Assembly (NCBI GenBank): GCA_018268375.1
Contig: JAFDWS010000002.1
Coordinates: forward strand, 682,001 to 746,000
Origin: Armatimonadota bacterium
GTDB taxonomy: Bacteria > Armatimonadota > Fimbriimonadia > Fimbriimonadales > Fimbriimonadaceae
Direction: 5' to 3'
DNA: 64,000 bases
Positions 18,772 through 26,969 of this stretch are shown here, one piece after another. A program made the position numbers and the translations under genes. Below the pieces are notes generated by a model, which was given only the letters and a program-made list of their open reading frames with translations, was not told the DNA's origin and made no database searches. Numbering within the stretch: position 1 is the first letter of the stretch; the number at the start of each line of letters is the position of its first letter.

Positions 18772-18846
18772 GCCTTTGTAGCTCAGCGGTAGAGCATCCC
18801 CTTGGTAAGGGGAAGGTCACGAGTTCAATTCTCGTCAAAGGCTCCA
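18772..18846 (+). tRNA. tRNA-Thr(GGT)
   Basis: The acceptor is GCCTTTG/CAAAGGC, the D arm is AGCTCAGCGGTAGAGC, and the anticodon loop TTGGTAA gives GGT at 18804-18806. The T arm is GAGTTCAATTCTC and CCA is encoded. It lies 19 bases after tRNA-Tyr and is probably on the same transcript. Confidence 0.95.
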
Positions 18847-19204
18847 GATCCTCAACCTGTACCTCGACCCAAAGGGTCACCCTTGCCGGTCTCGGGCATC
18901 CATGGCCATGGAACCGCCTTCCACCGGATCTCGCGACGGCCCACGGGGCCGGTTGGACCTCACTGTGCGACAGTCTGCGCCCGGGGAACGACGTCCATGA
19001 AAGTCAGGACTTGCAACAAAGCACCTGCCCTGTAAGAATGCTAGAGAGGACGGTGCTCTTGCGCTGTCCCGGGAGATTCAAATGAATTCCCGCTTGCATT
19101 ACGCTAGAAGCACACTTTCACTCGTATGCGGTTGTCCTTGGGGAAGTCGAGCCTCAGGTTTGAACCGTCGCCACCACGACCGCTGGCGACAGTGGGGCGC
19201 AGAA
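18847..19204 (+). other. Intergenic region of 358 bases
   Basis: No gene is convincing here. A small hairpin GACCC-AAA-GGGTC follows the tRNA pair. A weak promoter candidate, TTGCAA (19011-19016) and TAAGAA (19033-19038) with a 16-base spacer, points toward the PEP-CTERM gene at 19205. An open frame runs through part of the region from 19082, but its first 41 codons look non-coding. Confidence 0.4.
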
Positions 19205-19888
19205 ATGAGAAGGTTCCCCCTACGATCCTGCGCGCTGGTGTTATTTGTCGTGCCTGGCATAGCACTTGCCGACATAGACCCTCCTACCAAACCCCCAGGG
19301 TACTGGGGCAAAGAGCTCGACGGAACCTCTTACTTCGGTTGGAGGTTCGATTTCAAGGCATGGCAACTGCCGCCCTGGAAACCCCCTCATGCCGGCTGGA
19401 GCTTCCATCCCTTCGGAGAGGACTCCTGGACAGCGGATCCGCAGCGCTTGCTGCACTACAAAGACTACTGGAATGGCCACGAGCACGTCTGGGGAGTCGA
19501 TGCCGGTAAGTACGGGGAACTGACGGTGACACTTCCGAACCGGGCCGACCGCAGCAAGACAAAGATTCTCTTCGTCCAGTTGATCGGTTGGGGGACAGTG
19601 ACGGCCGCGCCGACTGATTCCGATAAGTGGCTCTGGCTCGGCGATCCCAAGATCGAGTACTTGTCCGAAGGCTGGTTCCGCAAGACGTACAAGTTCAGCA
19701 AGCGTCCACAGCCAGAGTCGGAGTCGCTGAAGATCGAACTCGACGGCGGCCGCGATGGGTCGTACATCGACAGCCTTTACGCCGGCTCGCAGTGCGTTCC
19801 AGAGCCCAGCGCTCTCCTGGCGCTGGCCCTTGGACTTTCCGGCATAGCGGTGAGGCGAGCGACGAAGAAGGCCGGAAGCCCTCTTTAG
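19205..19888 (+). CDS. PEP-CTERM sorting domain protein
   Basis: This 227-residue protein has an N-terminal signal peptide (residues 1-22, ending IALADID). Its C-terminal sorting signal is VPEPSALLALALGLSGIAV followed by RRATKK, the PEP-CTERM layout recognised by exosortase. The mature part is Trp/Tyr-rich (GWRFDFKAWQLPPWKPP) and probably beta-structured; no enzyme motif is visible. An earlier in-frame ATG at 19082 is disfavoured because it would bury the signal peptide. Confidence 0.85.
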   Translation: MRRFPLRSCALVLFVVPGIALADIDPPTKPPGYWGKELDGTSYFGWRFDFKAWQLPPWKPPHAGWSFHPFGEDSWTADPQRLLHYKDYWNGHEHVWGVDAGKYGELTVTLPNRADRSKTKILFVQLIGWGTVTAAPTDSDKWLWLGDPKIEYLSEGWFRKTYKFSKRPQPESESLKIELDGGRDGSYIDSLYAGSQCVPEPSALLALALGLSGIAVRRATKKAGSPL

Positions 19889-20054
19889 GTTTCCGCTGGA
19901 GAATTCAAAGGGGAGAGTATGCGGCTCCGCCTGATGTCCTTTTGAAGCGCAGGTGGCGCAAGCGATCGCTCGTGCCGTTGGGGGGCACAGGGCGAACATC
20001 GCTGCCCATTTCGGAGTGGACGGACAGCAAGTCGCCGAGCCGTTGCCCGCTCGA

Positions 20055-20693
20055 CTAACGCCTTTTCCGCGCTAGCGCCAGACCGGCAAGCCCGAGGGCG
20101 AGCAGCGACGCTGGTTCGGGCACTGCATCAAGCTGGACGTTGTCCACCAAGAGGAAGGAGTCTCCACTTACCGACGGCCCGAAACTCTCCAGCTTGAAGA
20201 TGTCGTATGTGTCGCTGGGAAGGGTGAAGCGCCAGTACAACGGGGTCGAACTGCTTTGGAAGACGTGGTCCTCGCGATTGACGACCGCGCCGTCCTTGTA
20301 GCCCACCAGGGATACCGTGTTGCCTCCCATGTCGAGGGGCAGTGCCCAAGCATCGGCGATGGCGTAGTTCGACTCGGCGCCTGCTGTGAAACTCATCTCG
20401 CCAAAGGCTCCGAAAGCGGCGAACGGACCGGGCATGTAGCCGCCGAATCCAAGCGCGTTCGGGGCCGAGAAACCTGGCCCGAAGAGTGTGCCAGAAGCGT
20501 CCTCGATGGCAAAGTTGGTGTAGCCGCCTTGGTGGCGCGAGACACCGAAAAACGTGATTCCGTTCTGCGAGAACTGGTCGAACACTTCTCCTTCGTTGAA
20601 GGAGTCAAAGTCAGCGACCAAAACGGCTCTCGCGCTGCAGGCGAGCAGGGTCGCCAGACAGGAGACGAACAGGTGATTGGCGTAACGACTCAT
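20055..20693 (-). CDS. PEP-CTERM sorting domain protein
   Basis: This 212-residue protein has a signal peptide (to about residue 23, ACSARA) and a jelly-roll-like body containing YDIFKLESFGPSVSGDSF and LLVDNVQLD, as in concanavalin-like secreted proteins. It ends VPEPASLLALGLAGLALARKRR, a textbook PEP-CTERM tail (motif, hydrophobic helix, basic end). It is one of three such proteins within 2.3 kb. The substrate or surface role is unknown. Confidence 0.87.
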   Translation of the reverse strand: MSRYANHLFVSCLATLLACSARAVLVADFDSFNEGEVFDQFSQNGITFFGVSRHQGGYTNFAIEDASGTLFGPGFSAPNALGFGGYMPGPFAAFGAFGEMSFTAGAESNYAIADAWALPLDMGGNTVSLVGYKDGAVVNREDHVFQSSSTPLYWRFTLPSDTYDIFKLESFGPSVSGDSFLLVDNVQLDAVPEPASLLALGLAGLALARKRR

Positions 20694-20777
20694 GCCATCA
20701 CTTTGCCTGCAAGCAGGGCCGGGTTCAAGTCGGGAGTTTCACGTCAGTGATTCCAACGACACGGAGGAAAGCTGGAC

Positions 20778-20816
20778 CAAAAACAGGCGGCCCGCCCAGT
20801 GATGGGCAGGCCGCTG
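20778..20816 (-). terminator. Rho-independent terminator
   Basis: On the minus strand, AGCGGCCTGCCCA pairs with TGGGCGGGCCGCCT across a four-base loop and is followed by TTTTT. It ends transcription of the PEP-CTERM gene at 20840-21451. Confidence 0.85.
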
Positions 20817-20839
20817 TTGCTTCAACTGAGGACAGTGGC

Positions 20840-21451
20840 TTACTTGCGTCGGCGTCGGGCCATGGCGGCGAGGCCAAGGCCAAGGACGGCCATGGTGGCC
20901 GGCTCGGGAACGACGTGGACGGAGAAAGCGCCGCGAGGCTGGACGTCGTAGCTGGCGACGCCGTTGTTGAACCAAACGCGCGGGCCGCTGTCGCCGATGC
21001 TGTTCCAGTTCCAAGCCTGCCAGGCATCGTCGTTACAGTCAGCGACCATCCAGTAGTTGGAGCCATTGGCGATGTTCCAGCCGAGGCCGCTCACGTTTAC
21101 GACCGTCGGGGCGTAGGCGTTGCCGAACGCGCCCGAGCAGTTGAACGTCGCGGCGGAGCCGATCTGCGAACCGACGGTGCCGGCGTTGTCGGCATAGAGC
21201 CGGATCTTGCAGTCCTGGGAACCAGTGACGGAACCCATGGCGATCTTGACGACGTCGACCGTGCCACCAGCGGCGGCGGTCCACTGGCTACCCTGGTCCC
21301 AGTTCTGACCGATAGCACCGTTCGGGCCAGCGATCGTCCAGCCGGTACCCGTGTTGAACGTGTCGCCAGAGCCGAAATTATTAAACGCCATCTGGGCGTT
21401 TGCAGCGACGCCAAGAGCGGCGGCGGCTGCCACGAAAATGACTTTCTTCAT
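20840..21451 (-). CDS. PEP-CTERM sorting domain protein
   Basis: This 203-residue protein has a signal peptide (MKKVIFVAAAAALGVAANAQ), a beta-rich body (FNNFGSGDTFNTGTGWTI, CKIRLYADNAGTVGSQIG, NGSNYWMVADCNDDAWQAW) and the C-terminal tail VPEPATMAVLGLGLAAMARR. The body resembles secreted proteins whose PEP-CTERM region follows a single sandwich domain; the ligand is unknown. The start at 21451 has an AGAGGTT ribosome binding site. A strong terminator follows. Confidence 0.9.
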   Translation of the reverse strand: MKKVIFVAAAAALGVAANAQMAFNNFGSGDTFNTGTGWTIAGPNGAIGQNWDQGSQWTAAAGGTVDVVKIAMGSVTGSQDCKIRLYADNAGTVGSQIGSAATFNCSGAFGNAYAPTVVNVSGLGWNIANGSNYWMVADCNDDAWQAWNWNSIGDSGPRVWFNNGVASYDVQPRGAFSVHVVPEPATMAVLGLGLAAMARRRRK

Positions 21452-21634
21452 ATCAGTAACCTCTCGAAACGGCCCAAACAAGGCCATGCCACCACCCGCA
21501 AGACGGGCTTTGGACATGAACGTAGTCTACTGCAACCTCCCCGCCCTGGATTGCAAATTTTTGCTAAAAGCTGTCAAAACTGCGGGCCAGTTCTCGTAAG
21601 GATTGCCGGCTCAGCCCTGGGGCAAACTAACAAC

Positions 21635-22075
21635 GTGAGGGATCTCTGGACGTGCCCGCGGTGCGGAAACCGGTTTGTCACGGCCAACATGGCGCACTCC
21701 TGCGGCCAATTCGAGCTCGCTCCCCTCTTCTCTCGGTCGGCCCCTTCCGTCCTCGAAACGTACGTGGTGTTCGAGGAGTTGGCACGATCGCTTGCTCCCG
21801 TCATTGTGATCCCGCAGAAGACTCGAATCTCGTTCCAGACGAGGACGCGCTTCGCTGGAGGCATCCCCAAAGCCGACCATTTTGACGCTGGATTCATCTT
21901 CTTTCGCCGCCACCCAAGTCCAAGGTTTTACAAGATCGAGGACTACGGCAAATGGTTTGGGCACCGATTGAAGTTGTTCCGGACTGAAGACGTCGACGAC
22001 GAGGTGCGCGAGTTCCTCCTTGAAGCGCTCCGCTACGGAGACCAGGCAGGGCCGCTCCAGAATTCTGAAGATTAG
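21635..22075 (+). CDS. DUF5655 family protein
   Basis: This 146-residue protein has an N-terminal zinc-ribbon-like element (WTCPRCGNRFVTANMAHSCG) and then the DUF5655 fold (TRISFQTRTRFAGGIPK, GFIFFRRHPSPRFYKIE). Family members are uncharacterised and related to DUF1801-type proteins. The GTG at 21635 is the best start, since the same frame extends far upstream through the antisense of the PEP-CTERM gene. No ribosome binding site is obvious. The peptidase gene follows 34 bases later. Confidence 0.8.
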   Translation: MRDLWTCPRCGNRFVTANMAHSCGQFELAPLFSRSAPSVLETYVVFEELARSLAPVIVIPQKTRISFQTRTRFAGGIPKADHFDAGFIFFRRHPSPRFYKIEDYGKWFGHRLKLFRTEDVDDEVREFLLEALRYGDQAGPLQNSED

Positions 22076-22109
22076 AGTCTGTGCACCTGGGGCATACTGC
22101 GACCCAGCA

Positions 22110-23507
22110 ATGAAACGCTTGACTTATCTCGTTCTGGCGTTGGTGGCCAGCACAGCCAGCTATGCGCAAGGCGATCCGGACACCGTGGCCAAGCTCGTCG
22201 AAGAGGGGAAGGGGCACAACCAGGCGAGGCTCCACCTGGAGACAATTTGCGAACAGTTCGGCTCCCGTCTCACGAGTTCCTCTTATCTTGAAGGGGCCCA
22301 GGCCTGGGCGATGGAGCAGTTTAAGGCCTTTGGTTGCCAAAACGTCCACTTGGAGAAGTGGGGCGAGTGGCCGGTCGGGTTCGACCGCGACCGGTCCGGC
22401 CAGGTCGGCCGAATGACGGCCCCGATCCGCCGCAATTTCCAATTCACGACTCCGTCCTGGACGCCGGGCACGAAGGGCCTCCAAAAGGGCCAGGCTGTTA
22501 TGGAGCCGAAGAGCATGGACGAGCTGAACAAGAACAAGAGCAAGTTCAAGGGCGCTTGGATGGTCATGATGCCGCGTGCTGGCGAGGGAATCCCGACCAG
22601 AGAAGTCCGCGACGCGGTCATGGAAGCCGCTCGCAAGGCAGGCATCAAGGGCACGGTCCAGGGTTCCGCCAATGAGTTGGTGATCACGAGCGGCAACTAC
22701 AACATCACTTGGGACAAGCTCCCGAAGGACGTCCGCATCACCGTCCGCAAAAGCGACTACACCGCGATCACTGACGCTTTGAACGCGAACAAGAAAGTCG
22801 ATCTCGAGTTCGACGTAAGACAGCAGTTCCGAAAGGGACCCATCGTGATCAACAACGTGGTCGCGGAAATCCCGGGCACAGAAAAGCCGGACGAGGTGGT
22901 CATCGTGAGCGGCCACTTCGACTCCTGGGACGGGCCGATGAGCCAGGGCGCGCTGGACAACGGGACGGGCTCGTGCGTCACGCTCGAGTGCGCGAGAATC
23001 TTGGGCACGGTCATGGCCAAGCCGAAGCGCACAATCCGTTTCATCCTGTGGTCCGGCGAGGAGCAGGGGCTGTTCGGTTCTCGTCAATATGTTAAAGATC
23101 ACGCGGCAGAGATGGACAAAATCAGTGCGGTCTTGGTCGATGACGGCGGCACCAACTACTGGGGTGGATTCGTTGGTCTTGAGACCCAGATCCCGTTCTT
23201 CCAGAAGTCGATGGACACCCTGAACGAAGCGTTCCCGACCCTTCCCATGAAGTGGCGCGTATCGGCCCGGATGCCGCGGGGTGGTGGCAGCGACCACGCG
23301 AGTTTCAACGCGGTGGGAGTGCCCGGGTTCTTCACGGAGGAGACCGGCGTCAGCGACTACAACTACGTCCACCACACCCAGCACGACCGGCTCGAGGCGG
23401 CGATCAACGCCTATCTCGTCCAGTCGAGCACGGCGGCTGCCGTGACTTCCTATAACCTGGCTTGCGCCGACCAAATGCTCCCTCGCGAGCCCAAGGCCGG
23501 CGGCTAG
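22110..23507 (+). CDS. Secreted M28 family zinc aminopeptidase
   Basis: This 465-residue protein has a signal peptide (MKRLTYLVLALVASTASYAQ). The M28 zinc ligands are visible in order: H and D in IVSGHFDSWD, D in GALDNGTGS, the catalytic Glu pair in WSGEEQGLFGS, D in VLVDDGGTNYWGG and H in HHTQHDR. A PA-like insert may occupy about residues 95-200. It resembles secreted carboxypeptidase Q and aminopeptidase relatives, so it probably trims peptides outside the cytoplasm; the exact specificity is unknown. It is followed after 47 bases by a DUF2330-like gene whose start codon is in a hairpin. Confidence 0.9.
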   Translation: MKRLTYLVLALVASTASYAQGDPDTVAKLVEEGKGHNQARLHLETICEQFGSRLTSSSYLEGAQAWAMEQFKAFGCQNVHLEKWGEWPVGFDRDRSGQVGRMTAPIRRNFQFTTPSWTPGTKGLQKGQAVMEPKSMDELNKNKSKFKGAWMVMMPRAGEGIPTREVRDAVMEAARKAGIKGTVQGSANELVITSGNYNITWDKLPKDVRITVRKSDYTAITDALNANKKVDLEFDVRQQFRKGPIVINNVVAEIPGTEKPDEVVIVSGHFDSWDGPMSQGALDNGTGSCVTLECARILGTVMAKPKRTIRFILWSGEEQGLFGSRQYVKDHAAEMDKISAVLVDDGGTNYWGGFVGLETQIPFFQKSMDTLNEAFPTLPMKWRVSARMPRGGGSDHASFNAVGVPGFFTEETGVSDYNYVHHTQHDRLEAAINAYLVQSSTAAAVTSYNLACADQMLPREPKAGG

Positions 23508-23530
23508 GAAAGCTAGACCGAACCAAATAC

Positions 23531-23564
23531 GGGCCCGCAACGCGTCCTCAGCGTATGCGGGCCC
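23531..23564 (+). promoter_or_regulatory. Stem-loop burying the start codon of the DUF2330-like gene
   Basis: GGGCCCGCA (23531-23539) pairs with TGCGGGCCC (23556-23564), and the inner ACGC/GCGT extends the stem, with one bulged A, to about 13 pairs around a seven-base loop. The bulged A at 23555 is the first base of the ATG, and TTCTTGTG follows. It could act as a terminator after the peptidase gene, as a translation gate, or both. Confidence 0.6.
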
Positions 23565-25033
23565 TTCTTGTGTTGCTCTTGGCCCTCACCGGGGCGAGTG
23601 CATTGAGCGACGGCGTGTACCTCGGAACCGCGAAGGCTGTGCCCCTCGAGCAGCCGTACCAGCGCGCCCTCTTGCGCTACAAGGACGGCGTTGAGACCTT
23701 GATCGTCGAGTCGATGGTCAAGGGCGAAGCCGCGGAACTGGAGTGGTTGCTGCCGGTGCCAGCGAAGCCAACATCGGTCAAGGCATTGACACCGGGAACG
23801 ATGGAGACGCTGACTTCGGTCACTGCGCCCAGGCTGTCTCGCGTCCCCTTCTTCTTGCCCTTGCTTGCGGGAATTGTCCTCTTGGTGACGATCCTGGTCG
23901 CTCTTCCCTCCTACAACGCGAAGCTCAGCGGACCAAGTGCGGTCGAGCGGATGCTGCGGCATCTTGTGTTCGGCAGCTTGATCGGATGTATTTTGGGGCT
24001 GTTCTTTTTGCCCGTCTTTGCTGAAGGCAAAGCGGCAGCTAGCGCGTCCTCCGGCGTGGAGAGTTGGAGGGTGGGTTCCTATGACGTCATGCCCGTCGGA
24101 ACCCTCGAAGATGCGCGCGGGCTAGCTCTCGGCCCTGCCGCGCAAGCAACGCTGAAGCGATTGCTGGGCTCCGGATGGACGGTCCTTCGCTTCAGGCTTC
24201 GACCAAACGAGCGCGGTGTGTTCGCTCCCCACCCGATCCAGGTCACGTTTCCGACGGCGCGGCCGGTCTATCCGATGAGCCTCACGCTGGCGGAAAGAGG
24301 GCCCGTCGTACTGGATCTCTTCGTCTTGGCCGACGCCTATGCGACTCCAGGGAAGATGGAGGTTTGGTTCGCGCAGGAGATTGGCCAGATCTATCACGTG
24401 CCGCCGGTCACCGACGCGACCTGGAAGTTCGTCAACCATCCGAGCGTGAAGCCCCTGCTTTGGGAAGGATCGAAACTGACTCGGCTGAGAGGCACTTTCC
24501 TGCTCGGCGAGGAGGCCGAGGTTTGGCCGTCTTTCCAGGCTTCTCAGCCAGACACTGTCGCGCTCACCGAAAGTAAGGGCCAGACCACCGTGATGATCAT
24601 GATCGGCCTGCTCGCGGCGGCCGTTTTCGTGTTTGTCTGGGCAGCGACCGGAATCCTCCATGAGAAGGGTCGATGGCACATGACCGCCAACGGACTCTGC
24701 CTCACCCTCTCCGGCGTCTTGGCAGGCTCGATGATCCTGCTCGGCTTCTTCCGGTTTGCACCCGAAGGCAAGGACAGCTTAATGACGCGGCACGAGAACT
24801 ATCGGCTGGTCAACGACGCCGTTCCCGAGCAAGCCGTTGACCGAGCGGAACTCGTTGCTGCCATCAGGTCGAAGGCGAAGAAGAGCCAAGAAAGGGACGT
24901 GCCGGGAGGATTCACGATCAAAGAAGAGAGCTCGGGATGGACGGTCACGACGTATGACCGCACCGGAGGAGCGGGGACCACCTTCGTCGAAAGGAAGCAA
25001 CCTAGTGCGGTCGGCGCCAGTAAAGCAAACTGA
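23555..25033 (+). CDS. DUF2330-like membrane protein
   Basis: This 492-residue protein starts with a signal peptide (MRALLVLLLALTGASALSDG). The DUF2330-type N-terminal motif is PYQRALLRYKDGVETLIVES followed by LEWLLPVPAKP. About four further membrane segments are visible: LLAGIVLLVTILVALP, LVFGSLIGCILGLFFLPV, MIMIGLLAAAVFVFVWAA and LSGVLAGSMILLGFF. The biochemical role of the family is unknown. It lies just upstream of an ABC exporter pair (5-base gap), which hints at a joint function. No ribosome binding site precedes the ATG, which is inside a strong hairpin. Confidence 0.75.
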   Translation: MRALLVLLLALTGASALSDGVYLGTAKAVPLEQPYQRALLRYKDGVETLIVESMVKGEAAELEWLLPVPAKPTSVKALTPGTMETLTSVTAPRLSRVPFFLPLLAGIVLLVTILVALPSYNAKLSGPSAVERMLRHLVFGSLIGCILGLFFLPVFAEGKAAASASSGVESWRVGSYDVMPVGTLEDARGLALGPAAQATLKRLLGSGWTVLRFRLRPNERGVFAPHPIQVTFPTARPVYPMSLTLAERGPVVLDLFVLADAYATPGKMEVWFAQEIGQIYHVPPVTDATWKFVNHPSVKPLLWEGSKLTRLRGTFLLGEEAEVWPSFQASQPDTVALTESKGQTTVMIMIGLLAAAVFVFVWAATGILHEKGRWHMTANGLCLTLSGVLAGSMILLGFFRFAPEGKDSLMTRHENYRLVNDAVPEQAVDRAELVAAIRSKAKKSQERDVPGGFTIKEESSGWTVTTYDRTGGAGTTFVERKQPSAVGASKAN

Positions 25034-25038
25034 CGTCC

Positions 25039-25791
25039 TTGATCAAGACCGAGTCACTCTCCAAACACTTTCAAGATCCCAAGAAGGGGTGGATCCGAGC
25101 CGTCGAGGACGTGAGCGTAGAAGCCCAACCCGGGAAGGTTTTCGGCATGCTCGGCGTCAACGGTGCGGGCAAGACGACTTTCCTCCGGATGCTTTCGACC
25201 GTCATCTCTCCGACGGGCGGGAAGGCCTGGGTCAACGGGTTCGACGTATTGAAGGAGCCAGAGCGCGTCCGTGAGTCCATCGGCTTCCTTTCCGCCTCCA
25301 CCGCCCTCTATGGGCGGCTGACCGGCGAAGAAGTGCTGGAGTACTTCGGTGGCCTGTTCGGGCTCGCGGGGGAAGAGCTTCACTCCCGGATCCGGAGCGT
25401 CAGCCAGGCGTTGCGGCTGGACGAGTTCGCCGGACAGCTCTGCGACAAGATGTCGACCGGGCAAAAGCAGCGCGTGAGCATTGCCCGGGCCATTCTTCAC
25501 GACCCTCCCGTGCTGTTCTTCGACGAGCCGACGGCCGGTCTGGACGTCGTGACCTCGCAGACCGTTATGGAGTTCATCGAATCCTACCGCGACGCAGGCA
25601 AGACCATCGTTTTCAGCACCCACATCATGAGCGAGGCGGAGCGGATATGCGACCACATCGCTGTCATTGACCAGGGGAGGATCCTTGCCCAAGGCTCGAA
25701 GGAGGACCTCATGGAGTTGACCTCACAGCCCACCCTCGAGAAGTCGTTCTTGGCGCTGGTAGGTTACAGGCGCGAAGGAGCTGTGGCTTGA
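25039..25791 (+). CDS. ABC transporter ATP-binding protein (NatA-like)
   Basis: This is a 250-residue ATPase subunit of an ABC-2-type exporter. Walker A is GVNGAGKTT, the Q-loop region follows, the signature is MSTGQKQRVSIARAI, Walker B is VLFFDEPTAGLD and the switch His lies in STHIMSEAERI. It is most similar to NatA-type sodium or drug export ATPases; the substrate is not predictable. It starts at TTG, five bases after the DUF2330-like gene, and overlaps the permease gene by TTGA. Confidence 0.9.
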   Translation: MIKTESLSKHFQDPKKGWIRAVEDVSVEAQPGKVFGMLGVNGAGKTTFLRMLSTVISPTGGKAWVNGFDVLKEPERVRESIGFLSASTALYGRLTGEEVLEYFGGLFGLAGEELHSRIRSVSQALRLDEFAGQLCDKMSTGQKQRVSIARAILHDPPVLFFDEPTAGLDVVTSQTVMEFIESYRDAGKTIVFSTHIMSEAERICDHIAVIDQGRILAQGSKEDLMELTSQPTLEKSFLALVGYRREGAVA

Positions 25792-26969
25792 ACCGAGCGC
25801 TGTGGGTGTTCCGAAAGGAGGTCCGGGAAATGTTCCGCGACCGCAGGGTCGTGAGCGGCGCGTTCGTCATGCCTGTCTTCATGATCATCATGTTCGTGAC
25901 CCTCATCGGGCTCGTTCAAGAGAAGGTGTCCAAGCCAACGAAGCCGACAGTAGTGGTGATGGGCATGGCCGGCGACAAGCTGGCTGCGACCTTGACGAAG
26001 GCAGTCTCCAGCAAAGTGACCGAGGTGAAGACCCGGGCGGAAGGATTAGCCATGGTCCGCAAGGGCGGAGCAAAGCTGTTCATCGAGTTCCCCCCTCGCT
26101 TCACCGAAACGATTGCGAAAGGCGGCTCTGAACTCAAAGTCACCTATGACCCGACCGAGCCCCTCTCGGGAATCGCGCTGGCGACCGTCCGTGAGGTCGT
26201 CGCGGCCCAGAACCAAGCCAAGCTGAAGGCGATCTTGATCGTGAACCAGGTCGATCCGAAGTTGACCGAGCCGCTCAAGTTGAAGGTTGGGGAGACCGAG
26301 CAGCCCAAGGGTCTTGGCGGATCGTCGTTGGTCAGCCTCCTTCCCTATCTGATTGTCATTTGGGCCTTCTACGGCGGCTTTAGCATCGTGAGCGATCTGG
26401 TGGCCGGGGAGAAGGAGCGGGGCACCATGGAGACGCTCTTGGTCAGTCCCATCAAGCGGCACGAAGTGGCGCTTGGGAAATACTTGGCTCTTTGCCTGGT
26501 GAGCCTGACCAGCAGCTTGACGAGCCTGGTCGCCATCCTGGCGGTCGGGGCCCTTGGACTAAGCAAGTCCGCCTTTCCGACCGGCTTTTCGATCTCTCTG
26601 CCGGCGCTGCTCGCCATGTTGGCGACTCTGATCCCTCTGGTCGGCATGTTCGCAGGGATCTTGATTTCCGTGAGCGCTGCTGCCAAGAATATGCGTGAGG
26701 CTCAGACTTATCTCACTCTCGTGAGCTTCGTGGTGGTCATGCCTGCCGTCTTCAGCCAGTTCCTCGGCTTTACAGACATGCGGAACGCCCTCTGGGTCAA
26801 GTGGACACCCGTCCTCGGCACGTCCGTCTGCCTAAGAGACGCGCTGCTGGGAAAGACCGATTGGCTCGCCTTGTTGGCCAGTGTTGCGACGAGCGGCTTG
26901 ATTGGCGCCGCCCTGCTCTGGGTGGCGGTACGCCTCTTCCGCAAGGAAACGATCCTAGCCCGAACCTGA
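25788..26969 (+). CDS. ABC-2 type permease (NatB-like)
   Basis: This 393-residue membrane subunit partners the upstream ATPase. An N-terminal helix (VVSGAFVMPVFMIIMFVTLI) is followed by a large extracytoplasmic domain and five C-terminal helices. The ABC-2 features are WAFYGGFSIVSDLVAGEKER, then GTMETLLVSPIKRHEVALGK. The TTG start overlaps the ATPase stop (TTGA), so the two subunits are coupled. The last 15 bases overlap the convergent fliD gene. Confidence 0.9.
   Translation: MNRALWVFRKEVREMFRDRRVVSGAFVMPVFMIIMFVTLIGLVQEKVSKPTKPTVVVMGMAGDKLAATLTKAVSSKVTEVKTRAEGLAMVRKGGAKLFIEFPPRFTETIAKGGSELKVTYDPTEPLSGIALATVREVVAAQNQAKLKAILIVNQVDPKLTEPLKLKVGETEQPKGLGGSSLVSLLPYLIVIWAFYGGFSIVSDLVAGEKERGTMETLLVSPIKRHEVALGKYLALCLVSLTSSLTSLVAILAVGALGLSKSAFPTGFSISLPALLAMLATLIPLVGMFAGILISVSAAAKNMREAQTYLTLVSFVVVMPAVFSQFLGFTDMRNALWVKWTPVLGTSVCLRDALLGKTDWLALLASVATSGLIGAALLWVAVRLFRKETILART

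Noticed and set aside
18802..19035. Small open frame running out of tRNA-Thr
   Set aside because: It begins within the tRNA gene and has no conserved feature or ribosome binding site.
20747..21634. N-terminal extension of the DUF5655 gene
   Set aside because: The frame is open but runs antisense to the PEP-CTERM gene at 20840-21451; the domain starts at the GTG at 21635.
21894..23540. Long open frame (548 codons) on the minus strand
   Set aside because: It lies antisense to the M28 peptidase gene, has a composition typical of the complementary strand of a high-GC gene and matches no family.
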